DNA of 64,000 nt. Source: Microbulbifer donghaiensis. Its GTDB lineage: Bacteria; Pseudomonadota; Gammaproteobacteria; Pseudomonadales; Cellvibrionaceae. The DNA lies in contig NZ_FQVA01000006.1 of the NCBI RefSeq assembly GCF_900129095.1, positions 83,830-147,829 on the forward strand. The letters run 5' to 3'. Below the pieces are notes generated by a model. It saw only the letters and a list, made by a program, of their open reading frames with translations. It was not told where the DNA came from and made no database searches. Made by a program: the position numbers and the translations under genes. Every line of letters begins with the position of its first letter. Position 1 is the stretch's first letter. This document shows positions 17,561 to 27,369 of the stretch, in pieces.

Positions 17561-17730
17561 CTAAATGGTTTTGATAGCTATAGTTAATTGATTGATGTTC
17601 CCTCATAGTTATTTTGCCTATCGGCGCGCGATTGCAGAGACTGCCCCCATTGGGGATACTCGGAGCCAGTGACCAGTGCGTCGTGAGTCAGTCGGCACCG
17701 GTAGCGACAGGGATTGAGCAGGACAACGCT

Positions 17731-19044
17731 ATGCGATTGATTCGGTTACTGAAGAACGACCTGGCCCGTGAGACCGAGGAATGGGTCGCGGAGGGGCTGA
17801 TCAGCGAGCCCCAGGCCGAGCTGATCTGCGGCCGCTATGGGGTCGACTACCAGCAGGTGAAGAACCGCTCCTTCGGCTACAACGTGCTGGTGGGGCTGGG
17901 TTACCTGTTTATCGGTCTGGCTGTCATCACCCTGATCGGCGCCAACTGGGAAGAGATACCGCGGGCGCTGCGCATGTGGGCGTTGATCGCGGTCACCCTG
18001 ACCACCCAGGGGCTGGGCCTGCGGTACTACAGCGCTGGCGACCACAGTGCCGGGGTCGGGTTCTTTCTACTCGGCAACCTCTTTTTCGGTGCCTCGATTA
18101 TCCTGATCGCGCAGATCTACCACCTCGGCGAACATATGCCGGACGGTGTCTTCTGGTGGGCACTGGGCTGTCTGCCGTTTGCGCTGCTGACGAGGAATCC
18201 CTGGCTGGCTCTGCAGGCGCATATCCTGGCAGCGATCTGGTTCTTCCTGCAAATCTCCTACGGTTTTTACCCGACACTCTTCCTGCTGTTTATTCTCGCC
18301 TCGGCCTACGTGCTCTGGAGCGGGCACCAGAGTGTTGTCCTGTTACTGGTGGTGCTCGCCAGTGTCGGATTCTGGGTCGAATATTCACTGGCGGCACTGT
18401 GGCGCGAGGCGGACCAGTTCTTTCTGTTCGATCTGCACGCGGAAAACCTCGCGGTGGCCGCGGCGCTGTTTATCCTGCTGTTCGCATTCAGCCACTGGCT
18501 GAGCGGGCGCATGTCGCCGGTGGCGAAAGACTATGCGGCGGTGATCTCGGTCTGGTGCCTGCGCTTTGCGCTGGTACTGATGCTGGTGCTGAGCTTCGCC
18601 GCGCCCTGGCGGCAACTGCTGGCGGCGGACTGGAATCACCTTTGGTCGATGTGGCTGGTGGTCGTCCTGTTATCTGCGGCAGCAATGTGGCTGGCCATCC
18701 GGGCCGGGCGGCGGCTGTCCTGCGCAATCCTGCTGGCGGTGTTCGCGATTTTACTGCTGGCAGTGACCATCTCCGGTAACAGGGAACACGCGATCTATTT
18801 TCAGGTGATCGCCAATTTCGCCCTGATCGGCAGCGGTGTGTGGCTGATAGTGCGGGGCATTCAGGGTGGTATTTCCCACTACTTCTTCCTCGGTGTGGCC
18901 TCGATACTGGTCACTGCGCTGCTGCGTTATTTCGACCTGATCGGTGACTATGTCGGTGGCGCAGTGATCTTTACGCTCTTTGCTGTGCTGCTGCTGGGCG
19001 CTGCGCGCTACTGGAAACGCCACCAGTCCACGGAGGGTGCATGA
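17731..19044 (+). CDS. DUF2157 multi-pass membrane protein
   Basis: 437-residue inner-membrane protein. A soluble N-terminal segment (about residues 1-50, with EEWVAEGLISEPQAELICGRYG) is the DUF2157 signature, followed by about ten to twelve hydrophobic segments and a basic tail. Function unknown in the family. Its stop overlaps the start of the next gene (ATGA), the usual arrangement of DUF2157 with GDYXXLXY proteins. ATG 17731 was chosen because the preceding 39 in-frame residues are not membrane-protein-like and the family begins here. Confidence 0.88.
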   Translation: MRLIRLLKNDLARETEEWVAEGLISEPQAELICGRYGVDYQQVKNRSFGYNVLVGLGYLFIGLAVITLIGANWEEIPRALRMWALIAVTLTTQGLGLRYYSAGDHSAGVGFFLLGNLFFGASIILIAQIYHLGEHMPDGVFWWALGCLPFALLTRNPWLALQAHILAAIWFFLQISYGFYPTLFLLFILASAYVLWSGHQSVVLLLVVLASVGFWVEYSLAALWREADQFFLFDLHAENLAVAAALFILLFAFSHWLSGRMSPVAKDYAAVISVWCLRFALVLMLVLSFAAPWRQLLAADWNHLWSMWLVVVLLSAAAMWLAIRAGRRLSCAILLAVFAILLLAVTISGNREHAIYFQVIANFALIGSGVWLIVRGIQGGISHYFFLGVASILVTALLRYFDLIGDYVGGAVIFTLFAVLLLGAARYWKRHQSTEGA

Positions 19045-19571
19045 TGCAGGCAAACATTACCGCGCGGCTGTGCGGGGCCATCGCGTTGCAGTTCGTGATC
19101 CTGATCGGAATGTATGTGAGTGCACAGGTGCCGCTGTGGACCGGCGAGCAGGTTCGCGTGAAGACCATTCCGGTGGATCCGCGCAGTTTGTTCCGCGGCA
19201 ACTACGCGCGGCTGGAGTACGATTTCTCCCAGCTCAATGCTTCGCTGTTCGCCGGCGACAAGAAACTGCGCGAAGGGGAGGTGGTCTACGTTTCGCTGCA
19301 GCCGAACAAGTCGGGCCTGTACGAACTGTCCGGTGTCAGCCTGAAGAAACCCTCGGAAGGTATTTTCCTGCGCGGCCGGGTTACCGGTAGCTGGTGGCGC
19401 GACTCGGGTGAGAGTTACCGGATCAAATATGGCATCGAGGCCTTTTTCGCCCCGAAGGAAAAAGCGCTGGGGCTGGAGAGTGACCTGCGCAATGGCGGCG
19501 TGGCCGAGGTAATGGTCTCGGGCGGCGGTCAGGCGCGCCTGAAAGATGTCACTGCCAATTCCGCGAACTAG
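19041..19571 (+). CDS. GDYXXLXY-family envelope protein
   Basis: 176-residue protein with one N-terminal hydrophobic segment (about residues 10-28) and a periplasmic beta-rich domain. The family motif appears as LFRGNYARLEYDFS, with Asn in place of the usual Asp. It is translationally coupled to the DUF2157 gene. The two are widely co-encoded, but no activity is established. Confidence 0.85.
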   Translation: MMQANITARLCGAIALQFVILIGMYVSAQVPLWTGEQVRVKTIPVDPRSLFRGNYARLEYDFSQLNASLFAGDKKLREGEVVYVSLQPNKSGLYELSGVSLKKPSEGIFLRGRVTGSWWRDSGESYRIKYGIEAFFAPKEKALGLESDLRNGGVAEVMVSGGGQARLKDVTANSAN

Positions 19572-19610
19572 TTCGAATCAAAAACCATGCAAGCGTCGGC
19601 GGGAACTTGA

Positions 19611-20222
19611 ATGACCCAGACTAATGTCAAGCCACAAAATGTATTCGGCCTCGTGATGGTGATACAGCTGGTGAGTCTGGCGGTGGCACTGGCCGGGCTG
19701 TATTTCCTGCGGATAGAAGTCTCGCTGCTTGGCCATTCGCCGCCGCTCGCCCTTGCGATCGGCATTTTCGGTGCCCTGCTCAGTTACGCCGTCGCGGTGG
19801 GGCTCACCCGCTCCGCGACGCCCGTCGGGGAGACGCTGCGCAGGCACTGCGCCGATCTGCATCCCTTATTCAACCGCTTTTCTACCGCGCAAATTGTGCT
19901 GGCCGCATTTGCCGCGGGGGTCTGCGAAGAGCTGTTGTTTCGCGGGCTGCTGCAACCCTGGCTGTCGCAACTGAGTACACCGCTGCTGGGTTTACTCGGC
20001 GCTTCGCTGGTATTTGGATTGCTACACTACGCCTCCTTCACCTATTTCGCGGCGACGGTAGTGGTCGGACTGGCACTGGGAATCACCTACCGGGTGACCG
20101 AGAGCCTGCTGTGTGTAATGACCTGGCACGCCCTGTACGACCTGCTGGCAATTACGGCGCTGGCGCGCTACCCGCGGCTGCTGGGGGTGCCCACGGCGCT
20201 TAGCCGCCAGTCCGCTAAATAA
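19611..20222 (+). CDS. CPBP-family intramembrane protease (Abi/Rce1-like)
   Basis: 203-residue membrane protein with about six hydrophobic segments. The catalytic motifs are present: CEELLFRG (Glu106, Glu107, Arg111), a histidine in GLLHYASF (His139) and TWHALYD (His173), all within membrane segments as in CAAX-prenyl-protease-related metalloproteases. Substrates of bacterial members are rarely known. Starts 39 nt after the GDYXXLXY gene, so may belong to that transcript; overlaps the opposing ExoD gene by 8 nt at the 3' ends. Confidence 0.88.
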   Translation: MTQTNVKPQNVFGLVMVIQLVSLAVALAGLYFLRIEVSLLGHSPPLALAIGIFGALLSYAVAVGLTRSATPVGETLRRHCADLHPLFNRFSTAQIVLAAFAAGVCEELLFRGLLQPWLSQLSTPLLGLLGASLVFGLLHYASFTYFAATVVVGLALGITYRVTESLLCVMTWHALYDLLAITALARYPRLLGVPTALSRQSAK

Positions 20223-20799
20223 AGGCCCCCGCGATAAGCCCGAACACGAATGCGGTCACCGCAAAGGCGATCACCGCCAGCAGCCCGTCGTGGGCAACCA
20301 GTGCCAGCCCGAATGCCGTCAGGGCCATACCGGCAATGGTTGCGGAGAAGGGCACCAGTTCCATCAGCGGCAGCGCCAGTGCGATGACGGTGCAAAGGGT
20401 GGCAATGACAACCGTGCCGCTGCGCCGCACCAGGAAAGCCAGCCGCGGTCGCAGCCAGCGATCGACAAAACGTGCCGGCTTGTCGAGCCACTGCAGTGCC
20501 CGGTGCAGCTTCTGCTTGGAAATCGAGCGCCGCAGCATCCACTGCGGCAGCCAGAAATGTTTGCGGCCCAGCAACAGCTGTACCGTCACCAGCAGTACCA
20601 GCAGGGCCATGGCCGTGGGAACGCCGGGGATACCACTGAGCGGCGAGAAAAGGATAAGGCCCACCAGGAGAAGCAGGGGGGCGAAAGAACGCAGCCCCAC
20701 CGCTTGCAGTACCATCTCCAGTGATACGCGCTTGCTGTGGCGGGCGGATTCCTCGATGTGTTCCAGCAGCTGGTGCAGGCCGGAAAATTGGTGTGGCAT
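20215..20799 (-). CDS. ExoD-family membrane protein
   Basis: 194-residue protein of the exopolysaccharide synthesis ExoD family. A soluble N-terminal helix region (HQLLEHIEESA) is followed by a hydrophobic pair (LLLLVGLILFSPLSGIPGVP is the family hallmark near residues 38-57), a basic segment, and three C-terminal membrane segments. ExoD of rhizobia affects exopolysaccharide and alkaline tolerance; the mechanism is unknown. Single gene just 22 nt before the end of the RND pump gene. Confidence 0.85.
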   Translation of the reverse strand: MPHQFSGLHQLLEHIEESARHSKRVSLEMVLQAVGLRSFAPLLLLVGLILFSPLSGIPGVPTAMALLVLLVTVQLLLGRKHFWLPQWMLRRSISKQKLHRALQWLDKPARFVDRWLRPRLAFLVRRSGTVVIATLCTVIALALPLMELVPFSATIAGMALTAFGLALVAHDGLLAVIAFAVTAFVFGLIAGAFI

Positions 20800-20821
20800 A
20801 GCGGACTTATTCAGAGGCTCC

Positions 20822-23800
20822 CTAGATATTGTGTGCTGGGTGGGAGCGGTTCGCCAGTCGCAAGTGCCAGTTGAGTACCATCACCGTCAGTGCCGGCAGC
20901 ATGGTCAGGGTGACTATGGTCGCGCCGATAATGCCGCTCATCACGATCACGCCGACACCGCGGTAGAGCTCAGTGCCGGCACCGGGCAGAAATACCAGCG
21001 GTGCCAGACCGCAGATGGTGGTAATCGACGAAATAGCGATGGGACGCAGGCGCGAGCTGACGGCCTCCTGTACCGCCTCCAGTGACGACATGCCTTCCTC
21101 GTTCACGTTACTGATTGCGCGATGCACGATCAGTATCGGGTTGTTGACTACTGTGCCCATCAGGATCAGGAAGCCGAGCATTGAGATCATGTCGAACGGC
21201 TGATGGAAGCCCTCCAGCCCCATGCCGCGCAGTATGGCGCCGATTGTGTTCAGCAGCGCCAGGCCGGCGATGCCGCCGGCAATACCCAGCGGAATGGTCG
21301 TCATGATCAGCAGCGGGTAGCCCCAGTGGGCAAAGATGGCCACCATCAGCAGATACACGATCAGCAGCGCGACGATATAGTTGCCGCTCAGCGATTCGCG
21401 GGTGGCGTCCAGCTGGTCGGCGGCGCCGGATATATTCAGGCTGACGCCGGCGGGTATCTGGCCGCGGTCCTTCAGATATTGCACCAGGTCGGTTTTCACC
21501 CGCTCCACGCCGGTTTCCAGTGCGACCGAGCGCGGCGGGATGATGTTCAGCGTCACCGTGCGCCGGCCGTCAACGCGCCGCACGGTACTGGTGTCGACGG
21601 TCTCCACCGTCTGCGCCAGTTCCGACAGGGGCAATACCCGGCCGGCGGGTGTATAGACGAAGATATTCTGCAGTGTCTCGACCGTCGCCGCGGGGCCCTC
21701 GCGGTTGTAGAGATACATGTCGATCTTGTCGTCGTCGAGAAAGAATTCGTTGACGAAGGCACCGTCGGTCAGCGCGGCCACGGTAAAGCCGATGTCCTCG
21801 GCGCTCATGCCCACTTCGGCAGCCCGGTCCCAGTTGGGGGTCACCTGCAGCAGCGGCTGCGCCAGCGACAGGCTGGACGGGCGCGTCTGGATACTGGGGT
21901 CGTCAAATATCTGCCCTGCGCGCGTATAGGCTGCGCGGGCCACCTGGTACAAATCGGCGAGATTTGCGCCGGAGATATCCAGGTTGACGCTGCGGGTGCC
22001 GCCGTCATTGCTGCTGATGATGGAGCCGCGTGCGGCGAAGGCGCGCATGCCCGGGTAGCTCTCGTACTTGCGCACTATCGCTGCCATCAGCTCGTCGATA
22101 TGGGCGGGATTCTTGGACTCGGCGATGATGCGCAGGCTCTGCGGCGATACGCGCATATTGACGTACTTCATTGCCGGCACTTCTGTCTCGCCGCGGGCAA
22201 AGGCCCCGGGTTCGTCGTCGACAAACGGCAGGAAATATTCCTGCAGCTCGCTGGCAATCTCCTCCATGGTCGCCAGGTTGTAGCCCGGCGGCGCGTTCAT
22301 GGTGGCGAAAGTCTTTGCCTCCTCGCCCTCCGGCAGGTATTCCGCCGGCGGGGTCAGGAACACGATGATGGCGAGGCTGAGCGCGACGGTGACGCCGATG
22401 GTATAGAGCCGCCGTACCGGTGTGGCGATCAGCCAGCCGATGCGGTTCAGGACACCATTGCGCAGTCTGCTGTGGGAAATGGCTGCCGTTTGCGCGCCGT
22501 CGAAATCCAGCCGCGCGCTGGCGGTGGGGATGACGGTAATTGCCACCAGCATCGACACCAGGATCGACGCGGAGATGGCGATGGCGATATCGGAATAGAG
22601 CTGTCCGGCTTCCTCGGCGATAAACACCACCGGCAGGAACACCATTACCGTGGTCAGCGTCGAGGCGAGTACGGCCGGCCACACTTTCTGTACGCCGCTG
22701 ATGGCGGACTGCAGTTTGTTCAGGCCGCGCCGTCTTTCCAGCTCAATACTCTCCAATACCACAATACTGTTGTCCAGTGTCATGCCGATGGCAAAGGCCA
22801 CCCCGGCCAGGGAAATCACATTGATCGTGCGCCCGGCGACCAGCAGGCCGATAAACGCGGCAATGGTGCAGATGGGAATGCCGGCGACGCCGAGCGCAGT
22901 CGCGCGGACGGAGCGCAGGAACAGGTACATGATCGCGGTGGCGAGCAGCGCACCGAGCAACAGGTTCTTCCAGACGTTGAACACCGAGGCCTGTACGTAG
23001 CCGACGTCGTCTGCAGTCAACTCCATAATCATGCCCTGGGGCTCGAGCAGCTCGCGGTTGATCTGCGCCACCGCATTCAGCATGGCCCGCTTGATCGCGA
23101 TCACATTGGAACCGCTCTCGCGCCGGACCGACAAGCTGATCACCGGCCGCCCGTTGACATAGGAGTGGCTGCGAATCTTGAAGTGGTCAAGCTTTACCTC
23201 GGCCACATCGCCGAGGCGCGTGATACCGTCGCCACTGCGTTGCAGAATCAGGTTGCGCAGCTCGTCGAGATCGCGAAAGCGGCCCAGTGTCCGCAACAGG
23301 TAGCGGCGCTTGCCGCTCTCCACTTCGCCACCGGAAATGTCGCGGTTGCGTAGTGCGATGGCCGCGCGCACGTCGTCCAGGGTCAGGTTGCGTTCGGCCA
23401 GGCGCGAGGGAATCAGGCGGATCTGAATCTGCCGCTCGGCGCCGCCGCCCACATCGACCTGGGCGACACCGGGAACGCCGGACATGCGCGGGCGCACATT
23501 GTCCTCGACATAATCCCGCATCATGTCCATATCCAGATTGCGCGGATTGCCGGGCAGGGGGGAGATACGGAAATACATAAACGCGTTGGCGGAGAAGGAA
23601 GTCGCGTAGACTCGCGGCTCGTCCACATTCACCGGGTAGGAGGGCACCTGGGTCAGGGCATTGTTGACGCGGATCAGAGCCTCGGTAATGTCGACGCCGA
23701 ACGGAAACTCCAGTTCAATTTCCGCCGAGCCCAGATCGGCTGAGGACTGCAGCTCCTGCAGGTAGGGGATATTGCGCAGGTATTCCTCCTGCTCGATCAG

Positions 23801-23983
23801 GATTTCCTTCTCGATATCCTGCGGCGTGGCGCCGGACCAGCGGGTCTGTATTGAAATAGTGCGCACTTCCAGGTCCGGAATCATCTGTACCGGAATTCGC
23901 AGTGCCGCCACCACGCCGAGCACGGCGACAATCAGCACGCTGACCGTCACCAGAATGCCGTTGCGGACTATGTGCTCAAACAT
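20822..23983 (-). CDS. RND (HAE1-type) efflux pump, inner-membrane subunit
   Basis: 1053-residue AcrB-family proton-driven exporter. TM1 lies near residues 10-28, a long periplasmic domain follows to about 335, then TM2-6, TM7 near 545 and TM8-12 at the end. The TM4 motif reads GMTLDNSIVVLESI (near residue 402), with one of the two usual intramembrane aspartates replaced, as in several metal- and drug-pump subgroups. Encoded 28 nt after the adaptor gene; no TolC-type gene is nearby, so an outer-membrane partner from elsewhere is implied. Substrate unknown. Confidence 0.95.
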   Translation of the reverse strand: MFEHIVRNGILVTVSVLIVAVLGVVAALRIPVQMIPDLEVRTISIQTRWSGATPQDIEKEILIEQEEYLRNIPYLQELQSSADLGSAEIELEFPFGVDITEALIRVNNALTQVPSYPVNVDEPRVYATSFSANAFMYFRISPLPGNPRNLDMDMMRDYVEDNVRPRMSGVPGVAQVDVGGGAERQIQIRLIPSRLAERNLTLDDVRAAIALRNRDISGGEVESGKRRYLLRTLGRFRDLDELRNLILQRSGDGITRLGDVAEVKLDHFKIRSHSYVNGRPVISLSVRRESGSNVIAIKRAMLNAVAQINRELLEPQGMIMELTADDVGYVQASVFNVWKNLLLGALLATAIMYLFLRSVRATALGVAGIPICTIAAFIGLLVAGRTINVISLAGVAFAIGMTLDNSIVVLESIELERRRGLNKLQSAISGVQKVWPAVLASTLTTVMVFLPVVFIAEEAGQLYSDIAIAISASILVSMLVAITVIPTASARLDFDGAQTAAISHSRLRNGVLNRIGWLIATPVRRLYTIGVTVALSLAIIVFLTPPAEYLPEGEEAKTFATMNAPPGYNLATMEEIASELQEYFLPFVDDEPGAFARGETEVPAMKYVNMRVSPQSLRIIAESKNPAHIDELMAAIVRKYESYPGMRAFAARGSIISSNDGGTRSVNLDISGANLADLYQVARAAYTRAGQIFDDPSIQTRPSSLSLAQPLLQVTPNWDRAAEVGMSAEDIGFTVAALTDGAFVNEFFLDDDKIDMYLYNREGPAATVETLQNIFVYTPAGRVLPLSELAQTVETVDTSTVRRVDGRRTVTLNIIPPRSVALETGVERVKTDLVQYLKDRGQIPAGVSLNISGAADQLDATRESLSGNYIVALLIVYLLMVAIFAHWGYPLLIMTTIPLGIAGGIAGLALLNTIGAILRGMGLEGFHQPFDMISMLGFLILMGTVVNNPILIVHRAISNVNEEGMSSLEAVQEAVSSRLRPIAISSITTICGLAPLVFLPGAGTELYRGVGVIVMSGIIGATIVTLTMLPALTVMVLNWHLRLANRSHPAHNI

Positions 23984-24011
23984 GCGGGAAGCAACCGTTC
24001 TGTACTTGCAT

Positions 24012-25127
24012 TTAGCGCGCCTGTCGCAGTATCACTGTCTGGCCCTCCTGCAGGCTTTCGTTGCCGCGCGTGACCACAACCTGGCCCTCCTTCAGTCCGG
24101 AACGGATTTCGATCAGGCCGGCAAAGCCGAGGCCGATACTTACCTGCTGCTCGCGCACCCGCGCCGCTTTCCCCCAGCCGGTGAATGTCTCCGCAACCCA
24201 GACCGTGATGCGCCCGTCGGGGTAGCGCAGTACGGCATCGCGGGGAATGGCGAGACTGCGACGTCCGGTACCCAGCAACAGCGTGGCCGATACCGACATG
24301 CCGGGAATCAGTTCCGGTGTACTGTCAGTCGCTATTTCCGTGCGCAGCATGAAAGTACGCGCACCGCTGCTGCTGAGCGGTACCTTGTGCTGCACGCTGG
24401 CCTTGTAGGTGTGTTCGGTGTCGATATCGAAGCGTACTTCCAGCGGTGTTTTGGGATCGATGCGGGCGTAGAGTCGCTGCGGCACCTGGAAGTCCGCGCG
24501 CAGTCCGTCGGCGGTGACCAGCTCGAACAGGTTCACGCCCGGCTCCACCCACTCGCCCAGCTCGGCAAAGCGCTGGCTGATGGCGCCATCGAACGGCGCG
24601 CTGATTTTGTGGCGCCGCAGCAGGGCTTCCTGGCGCTTGGCTTCGATCTGTGCGCCGCGCAGTTCGGCATTGCGGATGCGCACCTGTGAGGCCAGTGCTT
24701 CTACTTCGGTCTCGGCGATATGGTTGTCACCGATCAGCCGCTGTGCATCGCCCAGGCGGCGCCGGCTTTCCGCCAGCGCCTCGCGGCTGCGCTCCACTTC
24801 GGCGAGGGCGGCATCGCGGGCGATGACGTTCAATTCCGGATCCAGCTCCAGTAGTGGCTGCCCCTTCTTTACGCGGTTGCCGACGTCGACATGAATATCA
24901 CTGACGAGTCCGTCCACCTCCGCCGATAGCATCGCCTGTCGCGACGGCGTCAGGGTGCCGGTAACCGGAACGGGCTCGACGATGGCCTGCTGCCTGGCGG
25001 TTACCGCCTCGACGGTAATGGCGTCATTCCCGTCGTCCTGCGCCGAGACAACAGGAATGGCGGCCAGTGTCGACAGGCCCGCGGCAAGGGCCAGCGGGGA
25101 GAACAGCTTCGCAAAAGTGCACTGCAT
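24012..25127 (-). CDS. RND efflux periplasmic adaptor (membrane fusion protein)
   Basis: 371-residue HlyD/AcrA-type adaptor. A signal peptide (MQCTFAKLFSPLALAAGL to VVSAQ) is followed by a barrel-sandwich half (LSAEVDGLVSDIHVDVGNRVKKGQPLLEL), a coiled-coil hairpin (about residues 95-165), the second lipoyl half (ISAPFDGAISQRFAELGEWV) and beta-barrel domains ending EIRSGLKEGQVVVTRGN. ATG 25127 is chosen because the signal peptide begins there and GGAAG is upstream; starts at 25145 or 25190 are possible. First gene of the pump operon. Confidence 0.92.
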   Translation of the reverse strand: MQCTFAKLFSPLALAAGLSTLAAIPVVSAQDDGNDAITVEAVTARQQAIVEPVPVTGTLTPSRQAMLSAEVDGLVSDIHVDVGNRVKKGQPLLELDPELNVIARDAALAEVERSREALAESRRRLGDAQRLIGDNHIAETEVEALASQVRIRNAELRGAQIEAKRQEALLRRHKISAPFDGAISQRFAELGEWVEPGVNLFELVTADGLRADFQVPQRLYARIDPKTPLEVRFDIDTEHTYKASVQHKVPLSSSGARTFMLRTEIATDSTPELIPGMSVSATLLLGTGRRSLAIPRDAVLRYPDGRITVWVAETFTGWGKAARVREQQVSIGLGFAGLIEIRSGLKEGQVVVTRGNESLQEGQTVILRQAR

Positions 25128-25316
25128 AGCGTAAAGCGCTTCCATGTATCGCGAAATACAGCATTGAGCATACACAGCCGTTTGTCGCAAAGAAACCGCA
25201 GGCGGACGGCTGCTAGCCGAGGCTACGGCAATGATATTACGAGCATGGGCGCAAAATGGATCTGCCTGTGGAGCAATGTGGGGCCGTCGCGTCTTTAGGG
25301 TTTGGCGCTAGAGAAT

Positions 25317-25961
25317 TTAGTCGAACAGTTCGTCCAGGGTAAATGTCTCCACCGCCGGCCCCGGCGTATTACTGACCTGCACCATCTTGGCTGCGACCTG
25401 TTCGCCGCGGATCGGCCGGTAGCGGCGCAGGCCGGGCAGGGTGCAGATCAGCGGCAACAGCCAGCTGCCGAGTTTTTCCGCGGGACGGGTCTCCGCACGG
25501 TCACCCAGCAGCAAGGACGGGCGGAAAATGCTGATGCGCGCAAAGGGCAGGCGCATCACTGCCTGTTCCAGCTCGCCTTTCATGCGCAGGTAGGCACTGC
25601 TGCTGTTCGGGTTGGCGCCGCTCGACGAGACCAGCAGATAGTGGGCGACACCGGCCTCTGCTGCCAGTTGGGCGGCCTGCAACTGGTAGTCCACATCGAC
25701 CCTGCGCTGCGCCTGCAGCGAGCCGGCCTGGCTGCGCGTGGTGCCGAGGCAGGAGAACATCAGATCCGCCTGAAACAGTTGGGCAAAGTCGGGCAGCCGC
25801 TCGAAATTCTCCACTTCGTTACGCACCCTCGCTGAGGGATGGGGCGCAGGCCGTCGGGTCAGGGTAACGATCTCGCCAATGTGATCGGCGTCGGCTAGCT
25901 GGTCGGTTAGCTGGCGCCCTATGAGCCCCGTGGCGCCGATAATCAGTGCTTTCTTTGTCAT
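25317..25961 (-). CDS. NAD(P)-binding Rossmann protein (HTATIP2-like oxidoreductase family)
   Basis: 214-residue atypical short-chain dehydrogenase. The dinucleotide-binding motif GATGLIGRQL is at residues 9-18; SCLGTTRSQAGS and VSSSGANPNSSSAYLRMKGELE resemble the HTATIP2/TIP30-like subgroup, with the Tyr-x3-Lys pair present as YLRMK. Probably a cytosolic reductase; substrate unknown. Single gene at the left border of the lower-GC block. Confidence 0.85.
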   Translation of the reverse strand: MTKKALIIGATGLIGRQLTDQLADADHIGEIVTLTRRPAPHPSARVRNEVENFERLPDFAQLFQADLMFSCLGTTRSQAGSLQAQRRVDVDYQLQAAQLAAEAGVAHYLLVSSSGANPNSSSAYLRMKGELEQAVMRLPFARISIFRPSLLLGDRAETRPAEKLGSWLLPLICTLPGLRRYRPIRGEQVAAKMVQVSNTPGPAVETFTLDELFD

Positions 25962-26328
25962 TAACTATTTTTGATCAGTTCTTCGATGGATTCTTCCGCA
26001 CAGGCGGTATATATCGACGGCGCAGAGGCTTGGTCTATGGCGCTGGCTTAAACTTGATGCAGTGTACTCCTTTGCCGCGGCTGAGCGTTAGGCATAACAC
26101 GGATTCGAGCGTATAAACGTGTTCAAGCCCGCTGCTCAGTCTTGCGTGGCAGCATGTCGTACCAATCAGGGACCACTCGGCACCCCCGTTAGATTGGAAA
26201 ATTACGCTGCTTCCGTAGGCCGGGAAATGTAGGGAAAGAAAATAATAATTCAGAAGCTTGGTCAGGCAATTCAAACTGAATTGTTTAGAAGCGTCCAAAC
26301 AGGGGCCGGTAACTGTTCATCACAGTAG
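25962..26328. other. Intergenic region at the edge of the lower-GC block
   Basis: No gene is supported. A minus-strand 87-codon frame (26035-26298) lacks a recognisable fold or start signal. GCGGCTGAGCGTTAGGC (26077-26093) resembles the right end of an integron attC site, but I could not find a convincing left arm. Confidence 0.4.
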
Positions 26329-27369
26329 TCACGGTTCGGGAGGCTTCAGGCCTGCGTTGGTTAGCGTCATGGGGCGGTAGTTGTCGTCCCCATCTAACCA
26401 TCGGCGCCAGACAGAGTCGTCTACGGTCACATTCACGGCGGGATGCTGCTTATCATCCCCGGAATATTGTCGGTAAAATTTGCCATCACCTTTATTCCTC
26501 AGTCGACATAGGCGGGCGTAGAATCCTCCTAGGAAATCATCATAAGACGGATTGGGCTTCGCTTGCCAGGCATCGTCGGCTGGCTCGTAAATGTCCATCT
26601 TTAAGCCGGCATCGGATGCCTTTTTTTGCATCCATTGCAACGATATATCGGCAAGTGAGTCGGTGCCATAGCCTCCACCTACGTTGGCGTGAGCACCAAT
26701 AAACCAACGCTGCTCAACATCTACCTGCTCTAGCTTTTTCGTTCCTGTCCAAAGTGAAGTGTTGTAAGCCGCTCTGAACTCATCGAGCGCCACCGCCTGG
26801 TAGGCGTGTTTCACGATTTTTGACAACTTCGTATCGTGCCAGGCGTATTTGCCATTCTCAGACAGAAAAGTACCGGGTATCCCGAGTGATCCAACGGTAT
26901 CCCATACCCCCAAGAAGTGCACATTGATTTCCCGGCTGTAGAGTTGGCGGAACTTTGCACACTCCTCGCAATCCGGAGCAATTCTCTTGGTTCTGTAGAG
27001 CTTCTCCGCCTGATCAATCAGCCACGGTGTGGATATATGTAGGAGGCCGCATTTCCGGAGCATGCCCACTAAGCTGCGTGCGGTGTAAGCACCCCGGCTA
27101 AAACCAAAAATCCATATTTCGTCATTCTCGGTGTAGTTCCTGGCTAACCAGTCGTACCCCTCGCCCAGGTTTTTGCTAAGACCCCAACCAAACGCGCCGC
27201 CGCGGAAGCGTGACCACTTGCTGGTGCCGACACCGGGATCGTAGAAGAAACGTTGTCTCATGGACCCATCGTAGTCGTGGATGCGTCTCGATAGGCGATA
27301 CACATTTGTCTGGTCTTCAGGGTCGTTCCAGGTGCCGTCAAATAACAATATAAGTCGCTGTTTTCTCAT
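26329..27369 (-). CDS. DUF2235 (Tle1-like) alpha/beta hydrolase
   Basis: 346-residue protein of the DUF2235 family, which includes T6SS phospholipase effectors of the Tle1 type. It begins RLILLFDGTWND (residues 5-16); the nucleophile elbow is GFSRGAYTARSL with Ser91; FLGVWDTVGSLG and WFIGAHANVGGGYG supply the conserved acidic and histidine regions. No signal peptide. No T6SS gene is in the window, so effector status is only possible; many DUF2235 proteins are housekeeping or defence-associated hydrolases. Divergent from a 1516-residue membrane protein and of lower GC than its left neighbours. Confidence 0.85.
   Translation of the reverse strand: MRKQRLILLFDGTWNDPEDQTNVYRLSRRIHDYDGSMRQRFFYDPGVGTSKWSRFRGGAFGWGLSKNLGEGYDWLARNYTENDEIWIFGFSRGAYTARSLVGMLRKCGLLHISTPWLIDQAEKLYRTKRIAPDCEECAKFRQLYSREINVHFLGVWDTVGSLGIPGTFLSENGKYAWHDTKLSKIVKHAYQAVALDEFRAAYNTSLWTGTKKLEQVDVEQRWFIGAHANVGGGYGTDSLADISLQWMQKKASDAGLKMDIYEPADDAWQAKPNPSYDDFLGGFYARLCRLRNKGDGKFYRQYSGDDKQHPAVNVTVDDSVWRRWLDGDDNYRPMTLTNAGLKPPEP

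Noticed and set aside
26077..26093. GCGGCTGAGCGTTAGGC resembling the right end of an attC site
   Set aside because: The opposite arm is not present at a credible distance and nothing nearby repeats it.
26035..26298. 87-codon minus-strand ORF
   Set aside because: No good start signal, odd Cys/Ser-rich composition and no fold I can name; probably non-coding.
26329..27369. Interpretation of the DUF2235 gene as a confirmed T6SS effector
   Set aside because: No VgrG, PAAR, Hcp, adaptor or immunity gene lies nearby, so only the family and hydrolase fold are claimed.
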